Below are positions 10,934 through 20,627 of a stretch of 64,000 nt of DNA, one piece after another (positions within the stretch are counted from its first letter, which is position 1; every line of letters begins with the position of its first letter). The notes beneath the pieces are model-generated. The model worked only from the letters and a program-made list of their open reading frames with translations, had not been told where the DNA came from and ran no database searches. The stretch is taken from the NCBI RefSeq assembly GCF_014174275.1, contig NZ_JABEQK010000003.1:248001-312000 (forward strand), in the 5' to 3' direction. The position numbers and the translations under genes are program-made. This stretch comes from Gluconacetobacter takamatsuzukensis (GTDB lineage Bacteria > Pseudomonadota > Alphaproteobacteria > Acetobacterales > Acetobacteraceae).

Positions 10934-11356
10934 TCAGGGCAGGATTTCGGTCTGCGCGAAGAAGAACGCGATCTCGTTGTTCGCGTTTTCCAGGCTGTCC
11001 GAACCATGGACCGAATTCGCCTCGATGCTCTCGGCGAACTCGGCGCGCACGGTGCCGGGGGCGGCCTTCTTCGGGTCGGTGGCGCCCATGACGTCGCGAT
11101 GCTTCAGGACGGCGTTCTCGCCTTCCAGAACCTGGACCACGACCGGGCCCGAGATCATGAACGACACCAGGTCGCCGTAGAACGGACGGTCCTTGTGGAC
11201 GGCATAGAACGCGCCGGCGACCGCCTCGGTCAGCTGGACGCGCTTCTGCGCCACGATCCGCAGGCCGGCATCTTCGAACACGGCATTGATCTTACCGGTC
11301 AGGTTGCGCCGGGTCGCGTCCGGCTTGATGATCGACAGGGTACGTTCGGTCGCCAT
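10934..11356 (-). CDS. ndk: Nucleoside-diphosphate kinase
   Basis: 140 residues from the ATG at 11356. [21 protein letters not shown] is the family N-terminus; the active-site region [18 protein letters not shown] holds the phosphorylated histidine in HGSDS. It balances nucleoside triphosphate pools by moving the gamma phosphate from ATP. The frame extends 27 codons further upstream, but MATERT has the family-normal start and a purine-rich site (AAGGAG) just before it. Convergent with purMN, divergent from the ABC-F gene. Confidence 0.96.
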   Translation of the reverse strand: MATERTLSIIKPDATRRNLTGKINAVFEDAGLRIVAQKRVQLTEAVAGAFYAVHKDRPFYGDLVSFMISGPVVVQVLEGENAVLKHRDVMGATDPKKAAPGTVRAEFAESIEANSVHGSDSLENANNEIAFFFAQTEILP

Positions 11357-11528
11357 GGGATGGCTCCTTCTTCTTGGTCGAATTGCATGACCGGGACCCC
11401 CTGCCCACACCGGACCGGCGCCCCTTACGCGCGCCATCTAGAGCATATTGGGCAGGACTGGTAGGTACAGCGTCACGAATCCTGCCCGCCCCGCCGGGCA
11501 TACCGCCAAATTTCCGGAGCCCGCCCCC

Positions 11529-13412
11529 GTGAGTCTGCTCGTCATCACCGACCTGACCCTCCGCATCGCGGGGCGCACCCTGCTGGACGGGGCATCGCTG
11601 AGCGTCGATCCGGGGCGCAAGATCGGCCTGGTCGGGCGCAACGGCGCCGGCAAATCCACCCTGCTGGCCGCCATCGCCGGCGACATCGCGCCCGACGGCG
11701 GCACCATCACCCTCTCGTCGCGCGCCCGCATGGCCCGCATCCGGCAGGAAGCCCCCTCGGGTGACGCCAACCTGCTGGACACCGTGCTGGCCGGCGATCT
11801 CGAACGCACGACGCTGCTGGCAGAGTCGGAACGGACGACCGACCCCACGCGCCTGGCCGACATTCACGAGCGCCTGCGCGCCATCGGCGCCGACAGCGCC
11901 CCCGCGCGCGCCGCCACCATCCTGTCGGGCCTGGGCTTCGACGCCGCCGCGCAGGCCCGCCCGGTCTCCGATTTCTCGGGCGGCTGGCGCATGCGCGTGG
12001 CGCTCGCCACCGCCCTGTTCCTCAACCCCGACCTGCTGCTGCTGGACGAGCCGACCAACCATCTCGACCTCGAAGCCACGATCTGGCTGGAAAGCTGGCT
12101 GGCCCGCTTTTCCGGCGCGGCGCTGATCGTCAGCCACGATCGCGGATTGCTGGACCGCTCGGTCGACGCCATCGCCCATCTCGACCAGCGCCGCCTGTCG
12201 CTGACCCCCGGCGGCTATGACGAATTCGTCCGCATCCGCACCGAGCAGGCCCTGCAACAGGCCCGCGCCGCCGAGCGCATCGCCGCCCAGCGCGCCCACA
12301 TGCAATCCTTCGTCGACCGCTTCCGCGCCAAGGCCACCAAGGCCCGACAGGCCCAGGCCCGCGTAAAGGCGCTGGAAAAGCTGCCGGTGATCGAAGCGGT
12401 GATCGAGGACACCCCCACCCGCTTCGCCTTCCCCGAACCCACGCCCCTGCCGCCGCCGATGCTGACGCTGGACCGCGTGTCGGTGGGCTATGACGGCAAG
12501 CCGATCCTCTCCAACCTGTCCCTGCGGCTGGACATGGAAGACCGGGTCGCCCTGCTCGGCGCCAACGGCAACGGCAAATCGACCTTCGCCAAGCTCATCG
12601 CCGGCCGCCTGGCCCCGCTATCGGGCACGGCCAGCCACAATCCGCGCCTGCGGGTCGGCTATTTCGCGCAGCACCAGGCCGAGGAACTGGTGCCGGACGA
12701 AACCCCCGTCGCCCACATGGCCCGCGCCATGCCCAAGGCGCCCCCGACCGCCGTGCGGGCCCAGCTCGCCCGCTTCGGGCTGGATGCCGACCGCGCGGAC
12801 ACGATCACGCGCGACCTTTCGGGCGGCGAGAAGGCCCGGCTGCTGCTGGCCCTGGCCACCCGCGACGCCCCGCACCTGCTGATCCTGGACGAACCGACCA
12901 ACCATCTGGACCTGGATGCGCGCGAGGCCCTGATCCGCGCCCTGGCCGAATTCGAGGGCGCTGTGCTGCTGATCAGCCACGACCCGCATCTGGTCGAGCT
13001 GGTCGCCGACCGGCTGTGGCTGGTGGGCGACGGCACCGTCCGCCCCTTCGACGGCGACATGGCCGAATATCGCGTCTGGCTGTCCGAACGCGCCCGCGCC
13101 GCCAGCCGCCCGGCAACCTTTCCCGCGGCCCCCAGACGCGAGGACAGGCGCGACCGCGCCGAAGCCCGCAAGGCCGTCGCCCCCCTGCGCAGGAAGGCCC
13201 GCGACGCCGAGGCCCGCATCGGCAAGCTGGCGGCAGAACGCGCCCGGCTGGAAACCCGCCTGGCCGACCCCGCGCTTTACGCCACCGGCAGCGCAGAAGA
13301 CGTAACGGCCATCAACACCCGCCTTGCCGCCATCGGGCGCGAAGAGGCGGCGGCCGAGGAAGAATGGCTGCTGGCCGAAGCCGCGATCGAGGAAGCCGCA
13401 ACCCAGGACTGA
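11529..13412 (+). CDS. ABC-F family ATPase (Uup/EttA-like translation factor)
   Basis: 627 residues from a GTG at 11529. There are two ABC ATPase domains and no membrane segments: Walker A motifs GRNGAGKST and GANGNGKST, signatures FSGGWRMRV and LSGGEKARL, and Walker B motifs LLLDEPTNHLDLE and LILDEPTNHLDLD. The linker between them carries the basic helical stretch RFRAKATKARQAQARVKALEKL typical of ABC-F proteins, which act at the ribosome exit site. The C-terminus is a charged coiled coil (about residues 540-627), as in Uup or YheS. The precise ABC-F subgroup is not clear. A longer frame begins at 11448, but the GTG gives the usual family start. Confidence 0.92.
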   Translation: MSLLVITDLTLRIAGRTLLDGASLSVDPGRKIGLVGRNGAGKSTLLAAIAGDIAPDGGTITLSSRARMARIRQEAPSGDANLLDTVLAGDLERTTLLAESERTTDPTRLADIHERLRAIGADSAPARAATILSGLGFDAAAQARPVSDFSGGWRMRVALATALFLNPDLLLLDEPTNHLDLEATIWLESWLARFSGAALIVSHDRGLLDRSVDAIAHLDQRRLSLTPGGYDEFVRIRTEQALQQARAAERIAAQRAHMQSFVDRFRAKATKARQAQARVKALEKLPVIEAVIEDTPTRFAFPEPTPLPPPMLTLDRVSVGYDGKPILSNLSLRLDMEDRVALLGANGNGKSTFAKLIAGRLAPLSGTASHNPRLRVGYFAQHQAEELVPDETPVAHMARAMPKAPPTAVRAQLARFGLDADRADTITRDLSGGEKARLLLALATRDAPHLLILDEPTNHLDLDAREALIRALAEFEGAVLLISHDPHLVELVADRLWLVGDGTVRPFDGDMAEYRVWLSERARAASRPATFPAAPRREDRRDRAEARKAVAPLRRKARDAEARIGKLAAERARLETRLADPALYATGSAEDVTAINTRLAAIGREEAAAEEEWLLAEAAIEEAATQD

Positions 13413-13636
13413 CCGGAAAGCGGCCCGTCCGGTATCCTTTCGTTCACCCGGGCGTTGCCAGTATTGCCGTCTGCCCGGTCGACCCCCAAGCCGACATCGA
13501 CGCGGGCGGACGGATATGCGAACCATCCCCTTCATCGTCGACATGCGTTGAATCCCTCATCCAGCGGCCCGCCGATCTCCGGAATCGCAGCGCATTCCAA
13601 AGGCAGGCCGCCAGCCGACCACAAAGCGGAAACGCC

Positions 13637-14767
13637 ATGCCCCCCATCGCCGTGACCGACTCCAAACCAGCCCCCCAGGCCGAAAAGCGGGACTCCCGGC
13701 ACGAAGCGCCCGTCACCGATCCGCGCGCCGTGCAACTGGGCAGGATCCACGCCCTGCTCCAGCGGACGATCCTGCTGACCACCGGCATCCTGTCGATCTG
13801 GCTCCTCGGCCCCGTGCTGATGGTCGTGTTCGCCGCCACGCTGCTGGCGGTCATCCTCCACAACCTGGCGGTCCTGGCCCAGCGCTGGATCCGGCTGCCC
13901 TACTGGCTGGCACTGACCCTGGTCGTCGTGATCCTGCTGGCCGCCTTCGCCGGCCTGATCTGGAGCAGCGGCCCCACCATCGCCGAACAGGCAACCCGAC
14001 TGCGCATTGCACTGACCACGCAGGCCTATACGGTGCGGGCGCAACTGGGCACCAGCGAGATCGGGCGCACCCTGCTGGACCACCTGCCCCAGACACTGGG
14101 CGGCAACCAGACCGGCGGCGGGGGCGACGGCATGGGCTCGCGCATCGCCGGCTCCATGACCGGCGTCCTGTCCTCGGCCTTCGGCGCCGTCGGCACGCTG
14201 GCGGTCATCCTGATCGCCGGCCTGTATTTCGCCCTGTCTCCCGCCCTCTACGCCAACGGCCTGCTGCGCCTGTTCCCCACCGCGCTCCGCCCGACGGCAC
14301 GCAAGCTGCTGCTGGTGGCGGGGCGCACCCTGTGGGCCTGGACCGCCGGACAGGCGCTGGACATGTTCGTCGTCGGCATGCTGTCGGCAATCGGCCTGTG
14401 GTTCATCGGCGTGCCGCTGGCCCTGGCGCTGGGCGTCGTCGCGGGGCTGGCCAATTTCATCCCCTATATCGGCGCCTTCATCGGCGCGATCCCGGCCATC
14501 CTGCTGGGCCTGTCGGTCGGCACGCGCGAGGGGCTGTTGGTGCTGGCGCTCTACACCGCCATCCAGTTCTTCGAGGGCAATGTCATGGCGCCGCTGATCC
14601 AGCGCCATGCGGTCAAGATGCCGCCGGGCGTGACCATCCTGTCGCAGACCGTGTTCGGCACCATTCTCGGCCTGCCGGGCCTGATCCTGGCCTCGCCACT
14701 CACGGCCGCCCTGCTGGCGGTAATGGACAAGGCCACCCCGCCGCTGGACGAGTCCGACCGGGTCTGA
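13637..14767 (+). CDS. AI-2E/PerM-family membrane protein
   Basis: 376 residues with about seven to eight hydrophobic segments. The arrangement (two early membrane helices, a soluble section around residues 100-160, then a helical bundle) and the motifs VAGLANFIPYIGAFIGAIPAI, FFEGNVMAPLIQRHAVKMPP and GTILGLPGLILASPL are characteristic of the AI-2E transporter/PerM family. Roles range from putative autoinducer-2 export to Na+/H+ exchange; none can be assigned here. Start ATG 13637 is chosen because the frame upstream overlaps the ABC-F gene. The gene ends 12 bp from the convergent HAD phosphatase. Confidence 0.85.
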   Translation: MPPIAVTDSKPAPQAEKRDSRHEAPVTDPRAVQLGRIHALLQRTILLTTGILSIWLLGPVLMVVFAATLLAVILHNLAVLAQRWIRLPYWLALTLVVVILLAAFAGLIWSSGPTIAEQATRLRIALTTQAYTVRAQLGTSEIGRTLLDHLPQTLGGNQTGGGGDGMGSRIAGSMTGVLSSAFGAVGTLAVILIAGLYFALSPALYANGLLRLFPTALRPTARKLLLVAGRTLWAWTAGQALDMFVVGMLSAIGLWFIGVPLALALGVVAGLANFIPYIGAFIGAIPAILLGLSVGTREGLLVLALYTAIQFFEGNVMAPLIQRHAVKMPPGVTILSQTVFGTILGLPGLILASPLTAALLAVMDKATPPLDESDRV

Positions 14768-14779
14768 AACCCGTCACAT

Positions 14780-15376
14780 TCAGGGGGTAGCGGGGCGGAT
14801 ATAGGGGCGGATATCTACCCTCAGCATGCCGGCATGGTTCGCCGCCGCCAGCCCTTCGGCACTGTCTTCCAGCACCAGGCAGCACTCGGGCGCCGCACCC
14901 AGCCGCCGCGCGGCCTCCAGAAACAGGTCGGGCGCCGGCTTGGGCCGCGCCACGTCGTCGATGGTCACGATCGTATCGAACAGCTCCAGCAGCCCCGTCC
15001 GGGTCAGTGACGCCGTCACGATCTCCCGCGAACCGCTCGAGGCCACGGCCATCGGCAGCGTGCCGCGATACCGGCGGGCAAGGTCCGCCACCACCGCGAT
15101 TTCCCGCAGGTCGGCCATCGCCGACAGCACGTTCCGCCGCGCGGCCCGGACGATGGCAGGGCGGTCGAGCACCCGCCCCAGCTCCGCTTCCATCAGGTCC
15201 AGCACCATATGCTCCGACAGGCCGCCCCGGCCGTGGAACCATTCCGGCGCCACCTCATGCGCCGCCTCCGACTGCAACGCCGCCAGCCAGCCCCGCAGAT
15301 AAAGTGGCAGCGTATCGACCAGCGTCCCGTCGCAATCGAAGATCAGCGCCGCCGTGCCGGACGGAACGGCGATCAC
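14780..15376 (-). CDS. HAD-superfamily phosphatase (beta-phosphoglucomutase/phosphoglycolate phosphatase-like)
   Basis: 198 residues. Motif I is FDCDGTLVDT (Asp14, Asp16), motif II VASSGS, motif III around ARPKPAPD (Lys), and motif IV LVLEDSAEGLAAANHAGM, so all HAD catalytic motifs are present with a helical C1 cap. It probably dephosphorylates a small sugar phosphate or similar. The start is a GTG that overlaps the stop of the upstream small membrane-anchored protein by four bases (GTGA), which implies coupled translation. Confidence 0.85.
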   Translation of the reverse strand: MIAVPSGTAALIFDCDGTLVDTLPLYLRGWLAALQSEAAHEVAPEWFHGRGGLSEHMVLDLMEAELGRVLDRPAIVRAARRNVLSAMADLREIAVVADLARRYRGTLPMAVASSGSREIVTASLTRTGLLELFDTIVTIDDVARPKPAPDLFLEAARRLGAAPECCLVLEDSAEGLAAANHAGMLRVDIRPYIRPATP

Positions 15377-15855
15377 GGAAAGGCGGTCCGCTCGTACGGG
15401 TGCTGGTCCACAAGCTGGCGCAGCGGCGCGAAATCGGCTTCGGAAAACTGATGGACGCGGATCACGGCACCCGGCCGATCCTCCAGGAACACGGTGGTGT
15501 TCCAGTCGGCGGCGCTGATCCCGGTCCACAGCGTCATGCTGTAGGGAACGGGCTTGCCGTCCGGCCCCGCCGGCCGGTTCGCCGTCAGGGTGATGGTGGC
15601 ATCGCCCGACGAAGGCGGCGTCTGCCCCAGCGGCCCCCAGACGGTGCGATGATGTTGCAGCCAGTCGTTGAGCGTATGGATTTCCGCCGCCGACAGCGCG
15701 CGCTGCTGGCGCATCGGCCCCACGCTGATCACGCCATTCGTCATTTCGGGAATGGCCAGGGGCTTGAAATTGGGCATCGCGAAGGACCACAGCACGGCCG
15801 ATGTCCCGACCGTGACCGTCAGGAAGCCCAGAAGCAATGCTGTTTCCCGTCTCAT
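15373..15855 (-). CDS. Hypothetical membrane-anchored or exported protein
   Basis: 160 residues. Residues 1-28 form a basic start and one hydrophobic helix (ETALLLGFLTVTVGTSAVLW), either a signal anchor or an uncleaved signal. The rest is soluble and contains ALSAAEIHTLNDWLQHHRTVWG and a beta-rich stretch GDATITLTANRPAGPDGKPV. I do not recognise the family. It is translationally coupled to the HAD phosphatase and 18 nt downstream of the DegT aminotransferase gene, so it is probably part of the same transcript as the surface-sugar genes. Confidence 0.7.
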   Translation of the reverse strand: MRRETALLLGFLTVTVGTSAVLWSFAMPNFKPLAIPEMTNGVISVGPMRQQRALSAAEIHTLNDWLQHHRTVWGPLGQTPPSSGDATITLTANRPAGPDGKPVPYSMTLWTGISAADWNTTVFLEDRPGAVIRVHQFSEADFAPLRQLVDQHPYERTAFP

Positions 15856-15873
15856 ACCTGATGTCTTTCTCGT

Positions 15874-17019
15874 TTATCCGCGAACGGCGGCAATAATGCG
15901 CGCAACCTCCGCATCCGTCAGTTCCGGGTGGATCGGCAGGGCCAGAATACGGCAAGCCAGATCTTCGGCAACAGGCAACGCCGTTCCGTCATGGTGGTCC
16001 TGATATGCGGGCTGAAGGTGGAGCGGCCGCGGATAATAGATCGCCGAAGGCACACCCTGCGCCTTCAGCCGCTCCTGCAACGCGGCACGGGCCGATTCGC
16101 CTTCGGTCAAGACGGCGTAGACCGCCCATGCGCTCTGCGAGCCCGCCACCCGCGCGGGCGTGACGACCGCCCCTTCCAGCCCCGAATCATAAGCCCGCGC
16201 AATCTCCTCGCGCCGGGCCAACTCGTCGTCGAACGCCTCCAGCTTCGCCAGCAGGACCGCCGCCTGGATCGTATCCAGCCGCCCGTTCATGCCGGTACGC
16301 AGCACTTCATAGCGCGTCTTGCCCTCGCCATGGGTGCGCAGCGAGCGATAGAGGTCCGCCCGCTCGGGGTCGTCGGTCAGGATCGCACCGCCATCGCCAT
16401 ACCCCCCCAGCGGCTTGGACGGGAAGAAGGACAGGGTCGTCGCCGTGGCCTCGCGCCCCAGCTTGCGCCCCGCCAGCGCCCCGCCGAACGACTGGGCGCA
16501 ATCGTCCATCAGGAACAGCCCCTCGCGCTTCGCGATCGCGCGCAGCGCGGCCCACGGCGCCGGCTGCCCGAACAGATCGACCCCCACGATCGCGCGCGGG
16601 CGCAGCAGCCCGGCGGCGCGCACTTCGGCAATCCGCCGTTCCAGGCTGGCCGGGTCGATCTGGAAAGTCCGGGGGTCGACATCGACGAATACCGGAGTCG
16701 CATTCAGCAGCAGCGGCACCTCCGCCGTCGCCGTGTAGGTAAAGGCGGGCAGGAAGACCGCATCCCCCCGCCCGATTTCCTCGGCCATCATGACGATCTG
16801 GATCGCATCGGTGCCCGAGGACACGCCCACGCACTCGGCCGCGCCGGCATAGGCCGCCAGCGCCTGCTCCAGTTCCGCGACCTCGGGGCCCATCACGAAC
16901 CGGCAATGCGCCATCACGGTATCGACCCGCCGCCGGATCGCATCGCCCAGCCGCGCCTGCTGCGCCGGCAGGTCGAGAAACGCGATGGGCGGAAGGCTTT
17001 CGGAAAGCGGGGCAGTCAT
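15874..17019 (-). CDS. DegT/DnrJ/EryC1/StrS aminotransferase
   Basis: 381 residues. The family motif FFPSKPLGGYGDGGAI carries the PLP lysine (Lys202); FLMDDCAQSFGG holds the ring-stacking and Asp residues, and ECVGVSSGTDAIQIVMMA the phosphate-binding loop. These enzymes aminate 4-keto or 3-keto nucleotide sugars used in surface polysaccharides and glycoproteins. The start ATG overlaps the stop of the CapD-like dehydratase gene by four bases; that protein can make a 4-keto-6-deoxy sugar, a fitting substrate, so the two probably act in sequence to make an amino-deoxy sugar (WbpE/PseC/PglE-like role by inference). Confidence 0.9.
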   Translation of the reverse strand: MTAPLSESLPPIAFLDLPAQQARLGDAIRRRVDTVMAHCRFVMGPEVAELEQALAAYAGAAECVGVSSGTDAIQIVMMAEEIGRGDAVFLPAFTYTATAEVPLLLNATPVFVDVDPRTFQIDPASLERRIAEVRAAGLLRPRAIVGVDLFGQPAPWAALRAIAKREGLFLMDDCAQSFGGALAGRKLGREATATTLSFFPSKPLGGYGDGGAILTDDPERADLYRSLRTHGEGKTRYEVLRTGMNGRLDTIQAAVLLAKLEAFDDELARREEIARAYDSGLEGAVVTPARVAGSQSAWAVYAVLTEGESARAALQERLKAQGVPSAIYYPRPLHLQPAYQDHHDGTALPVAEDLACRILALPIHPELTDAEVARIIAAVRG

Positions 17020-19019
17020 GAATGCATCGTCCTTTCGGCGTCGGTCGATTCCACGGTCGGTTCCGCCATCATATCGTGCAGGTCGCCCGTCGGGTTATGG
17101 GCGAATTCGGGAACGAGACCCCTGATCAGCGCAAGGACGGCCTGCGCGTCGCCCCGGTGGCAGGCCGCGGCCAGCCGGTCGATGACCAGCCCCACCGCAT
17201 GACGGTCGACAATACGCGGCGTCGCCATGCGCAGGCCCGGATGATCGGTCTCGGCCGGGGCCTCGCGCCCGTGGAACAGTTCCTCGAAGAGCTTTTCGCC
17301 CGGCCGCAGCCCGGTAAAATGGATCGGCACGTCGATCTGCGGGCGCAGGCCCGCCAGACGGATCATCTGCCGCGCCAGGTCGACGATCCTGACCGGCTTG
17401 CCCATGTCGAGCACGAAGATCCCGCCATTGCGCAGCAGCGTGTCGGTCCCGCTTTCCGCCTCGCCGCGAATCGTGCCGCGCACGCTGGCCTGCAGGACCA
17501 ACCCCACGGCCTCCGACACCGTCATGAAATAACGCTGCATGTCGGGGTGCGTCACGGTCAGCGGGCCGCCCCGCTCCAGCTGGCGGCGAAACAGCGGCAC
17601 GACCGATCCGGTCGACCCCAGCACGTTGCCGAACCGCACGGTCACGCAGCGCATGGCATTGCCCGCACCGCTCCGGGCCTCGACATCCAGCGCCTGGCAA
17701 TACATCTCGGCCGCGCGCTTCGAGGCCCCCATCAGGCTGGAAGGGTTCACCGCCTTGTCGGTCGACACCATGACCAGCGCCAGGGCCCCGTTGCGCGCCG
17801 CCGCATCGGCGACCACGCGGGTGCCGATGACATTGGTCAGCACCCCCTCGCACGGATTGGCCTCGACCATCGGCACATGCTTCAGCGCGGCGGCATGAAA
17901 GACCAGTTCCGGCCGATAGAGGGCACAGATCTCCTCCATCCGGTCCCGATCGCGGATATCGGCCAGGATCGCCTCGCGCCGGATCGCCGGCGCGCGCTCG
18001 GACAGTTCCAGGTCGATCTGCCACAGCGCGAATTCCCCATGGTCCAGCAGCAGCAGATGCCTCGGCCCATACCCCGCGATCTGCCGCGCCAGTTCCGACC
18101 CGATCGACCCGCCGGCCCCCGTCACCAGGATCGTGCGGCCACCCAGCAGGGCCGCCATCCCGTCCCGGTCCAGGTCGATCTGCGGGCGGTTCAGCAGTTC
18201 CTCGATCGCGATCGGCCGCAATTCCAGCCGCGAGGCCGGGGTCAGGTCGGTCAGGTCGGGGGAACGTTGCACGGACAGGCCGCGCTGCTCGGCGGATGTC
18301 AGGACTCGCGCCAGCTCCTCACCCCGGAATTCGGCCTCGGTCACGATCAGCAGGTCCGGCCAGTCGCTGCCGCCGCGCGACCGGTCCAGAATGTCGTCCA
18401 TCCGCCGCACATGGCCCAGAATGGGCACGCCGTGGATCCTGCGCCCCGTCTGCCGCCGCCCCCCGGTCATGATGCCCACGACCCGGAACGCCGGATGCGG
18501 CGCCCGCTCGATGGCGCGGATGAACAGGTCGACGGACTGGTCGGACCCGATCAGCACCACCTGCGCCGACGGATAACGCCGCGTCGAATGCCGGCACGAC
18601 AGGCGGTAGACGATCCGCACTCCGCCCAGCGACACCAGCAGCACCAGCGCATGGATGAACGGAAAGGCCGGCGTCGGAATCGGAAAGCCCGTCACATACA
18701 GGCCCAGCGAGAACAGAATCGCGCTCGCCGCCGAAGCCCCGGCGATTCCCAGCAGGTCGTCCACCCCGGAAAAACGCCAATATTGCTGCTGGACGCGAAA
18801 CGGCAGGCTGCTGATCACCAGCGTGATCGCCCCGCCGGCGATGAACCATAGCGGATGCAGCAGGCCGCCCCCCGGGTCGGCCAGCCAGCGGGCCAGCGGC
18901 GCCGACAGCGCGGCCAGGCCGCCATCCAGCATCACATTGACGGCGATTCGGTTGACCGGACGCCGCCCGACGTCGGGTTCACCAGGGTCGTCGACGGGGT
19001 CAGGGCGTTGCGAAGCCAT
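17016..19019 (-). CDS. CapD/WbpM-type nucleotide-sugar 4,6-dehydratase with membrane domain
   Basis: 667 residues from the ATG at 19019 (MASQRPDP); the frame runs to 19100 but that would cross the divergent start region. The first ~160 residues hold four hydrophobic helices, then a CoA-binding-like domain (VVLIGSDQSVDLFIRAIE), then an extended SDR domain starting at ILVTGAGGSIGSELARQI, with MVSTDKAVNPSSLMGASKRA and VRFGNVLGSTGSVVPLF. This layout is that of WbpM/PglF/CapD proteins, which convert UDP-GlcNAc to the 4-keto-6-deoxy form in capsule, O-antigen or glycoprotein sugar synthesis. Coupled by ATGA to the aminotransferase. Confidence 0.9.
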   Translation of the reverse strand: MASQRPDPVDDPGEPDVGRRPVNRIAVNVMLDGGLAALSAPLARWLADPGGGLLHPLWFIAGGAITLVISSLPFRVQQQYWRFSGVDDLLGIAGASAASAILFSLGLYVTGFPIPTPAFPFIHALVLLVSLGGVRIVYRLSCRHSTRRYPSAQVVLIGSDQSVDLFIRAIERAPHPAFRVVGIMTGGRRQTGRRIHGVPILGHVRRMDDILDRSRGGSDWPDLLIVTEAEFRGEELARVLTSAEQRGLSVQRSPDLTDLTPASRLELRPIAIEELLNRPQIDLDRDGMAALLGGRTILVTGAGGSIGSELARQIAGYGPRHLLLLDHGEFALWQIDLELSERAPAIRREAILADIRDRDRMEEICALYRPELVFHAAALKHVPMVEANPCEGVLTNVIGTRVVADAAARNGALALVMVSTDKAVNPSSLMGASKRAAEMYCQALDVEARSGAGNAMRCVTVRFGNVLGSTGSVVPLFRRQLERGGPLTVTHPDMQRYFMTVSEAVGLVLQASVRGTIRGEAESGTDTLLRNGGIFVLDMGKPVRIVDLARQMIRLAGLRPQIDVPIHFTGLRPGEKLFEELFHGREAPAETDHPGLRMATPRIVDRHAVGLVIDRLAAACHRGDAQAVLALIRGLVPEFAHNPTGDLHDMMAEPTVESTDAERTMHS

Positions 19020-19077
19020 TATCCCGCCCATATAGCCCAGCCCATTCCATGCTAGAAGAAGCCATGACGACAAAACA

Positions 19078-20130
19078 TTGCTGCATCCGGTCGTGACCAC
19101 CCTCTACCCGGCCCTGGCCTTCCCGTTCCTGCTGCTCGCCACCTGGATCGCCGCCGGCCTGATGGTGGCGGCAACGATCCGCCTGGGCGTCATGGACCAT
19201 CCCGGACATCGCAGTTCCCACACCCGGCCCACGCCCAAGGGCGGCGGCATCGGCATCGTCGCGGCCTTCGTGCTGGCGGTGCCCGTCGGGCGCATGCTGC
19301 ATGGCCTGCCGCCGCTGGACCCGCAGACGGCCACCCTGCTGGCCGCGACGGTCCTGCTGGGCGCGATCTCCTGGCTGGACGATCTCTACCAATGGTCCCC
19401 GCTCCTGAAGCTGGGGGCACAGGTCGCGGCGTCGGTCCTGGTGGCCGTCACGCTGCCGGTCGCCCCGGCCCTGTCCGCCATGCTGCCAGCCGCCCTGGCC
19501 GCGCCGGCATGGTTCGGGCTTGCGGTGCTCACCCTGGTATTCACGACCAACGCGGTCAATTTCATGGATGGGCTGAACGGGCTGGTCTCCGGTTCCGTCA
19601 TGCTGGCCTGTCTCGTGATCGGGACCCTGGCGCCCGATACCGCCGTGGGCGTCATGGCCCTGCTTCTGGCGGCGGCGCTGGCCGGCTTCCTGCCGTTCAA
19701 TTTCCCGTCGGCCCGGATCTTCATGGGCGATGTCGGCAGCCAGCCCTGCGGGCTGCTGGTCGGCACATTCGCACTGGCCTGCGCGGACCACCCCCATGCC
19801 GGCACCTCCGCCTGGTACGTCGTTCCCATACTGGCAGCCGGCCTGATCTACGATGTCCTGTATACGCTCGTCCGGCGCTGGCGGAACGGTGCCCGGCTGA
19901 TGGAGGGCCATCGCGAGCATCTCTATCAACGCGCGACCCAGGGCGGCCTCCCGCCCGTCGCCGTCGCCCTCATCCACTGGGCGTTCGTCCTGTGGGGCGG
20001 GATGGCGGCCTATGCCGCCCTGCACGGCATCGTCGCGCTCGTCGCGGCCCTGCTGGCGGTCCTGCTGCCGCAACTGGCCTGGAGCGCCTTCGTCGAACGG
20101 CGCACGCGGCCACCGACCCGGATCACCTGA
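19078..20130 (+). CDS. Glycosyl-phosphate transferase, WecA/MraY-like (glycosyltransferase family 4)
   Basis: 350 residues, about ten membrane helices. RLGVMDHPGHRSSHTRPTPKGGGIGIV is the conserved first cytoplasmic loop, AISWLDDLYQWSP the Mg-binding DD motif, TNAVNFMDGLNGL the second active-site loop, and FPSARIFMGDVGSQPCG the third; all are hallmarks of polyprenyl-phosphate sugar-1-phosphate transferases. It probably loads the first sugar onto undecaprenyl phosphate for a surface glycan. Divergent from the CapD-like gene, so the pair plus DegT form a small glycan cluster. Start is uncertain: TTG 19078 or GTG 19093, neither with a clear ribosome site. Confidence 0.88.
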   Translation: MLHPVVTTLYPALAFPFLLLATWIAAGLMVAATIRLGVMDHPGHRSSHTRPTPKGGGIGIVAAFVLAVPVGRMLHGLPPLDPQTATLLAATVLLGAISWLDDLYQWSPLLKLGAQVAASVLVAVTLPVAPALSAMLPAALAAPAWFGLAVLTLVFTTNAVNFMDGLNGLVSGSVMLACLVIGTLAPDTAVGVMALLLAAALAGFLPFNFPSARIFMGDVGSQPCGLLVGTFALACADHPHAGTSAWYVVPILAAGLIYDVLYTLVRRWRNGARLMEGHREHLYQRATQGGLPPVAVALIHWAFVLWGGMAAYAALHGIVALVAALLAVLLPQLAWSAFVERRTRPPTRIT

Positions 20131-20162
20131 GCGGCGAACCGGGCCGACGGCCGAAAGACCCG

Positions 20163-20627
20163 TCAGTGGGTCAGCGTCAGTTCCAGCCCCTGGGCGGCAC
20201 CGGCCAGCCGCGCGCCCTTCGAGATGGTATCGATCTTGATCGTCACGCCGTTGCCGTTGTGCAGCAGGCTGCCGCCCACGCCGTTGCCCAGCGTCGCCTC
20301 GCCGTTGCCGGCAACATAGGTGCCGTCGAAATCGTGCAGGTTCTTCAGGTTATAGACGGTGCCGGTGCCTTCGATCTTCGAATAGCCGACAGCGGCGATC
20401 GACCCGCCCTTGATGGTGAAATGATAGGTATGGTGCCCGAAGGTCAGTTTCCCGGTGCCCCACGTCCAGCCGACCCCGACATCGGCGGATTTGGCCTCCA
20501 GCCGGATATGGCCCACGGGTGCGCCCAAATCGTCGGCCGCACGGGCCGTCACCGGGCCAGGAAGGGACGTCGCCAGAAACGGAACGGCAAGAACGGCCAC
20601 GGCAGCGATACGCGATGCCATATGCAT
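20163..20627 (-). CDS. Exported hypothetical protein
   Basis: 154 residues from the ATG at 20627, preceded by AGGAGA at good spacing. Residues 1-30 form a signal peptide (SRIAAVAVLAVPFLATSL, likely cleavage after TARA). The mature part is beta-rich and glycine-rich: VGVGWTWGTGKLTFGHHTYH, then TGTVYNLKNLHDFDGTYVAG and NGNGVTIKIDTISKG. The pattern YNLxxLxDFxGxYxA recurs in uncharacterised exported proteobacterial proteins, but I know no function. It sits alone, convergent with the glycosyl-phosphate transferase and downstream of marR on the same strand. Confidence 0.75.
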   Translation of the reverse strand: MHMASRIAAVAVLAVPFLATSLPGPVTARAADDLGAPVGHIRLEAKSADVGVGWTWGTGKLTFGHHTYHFTIKGGSIAAVGYSKIEGTGTVYNLKNLHDFDGTYVAGNGEATLGNGVGGSLLHNGNGVTIKIDTISKGARLAGAAQGLELTLTH

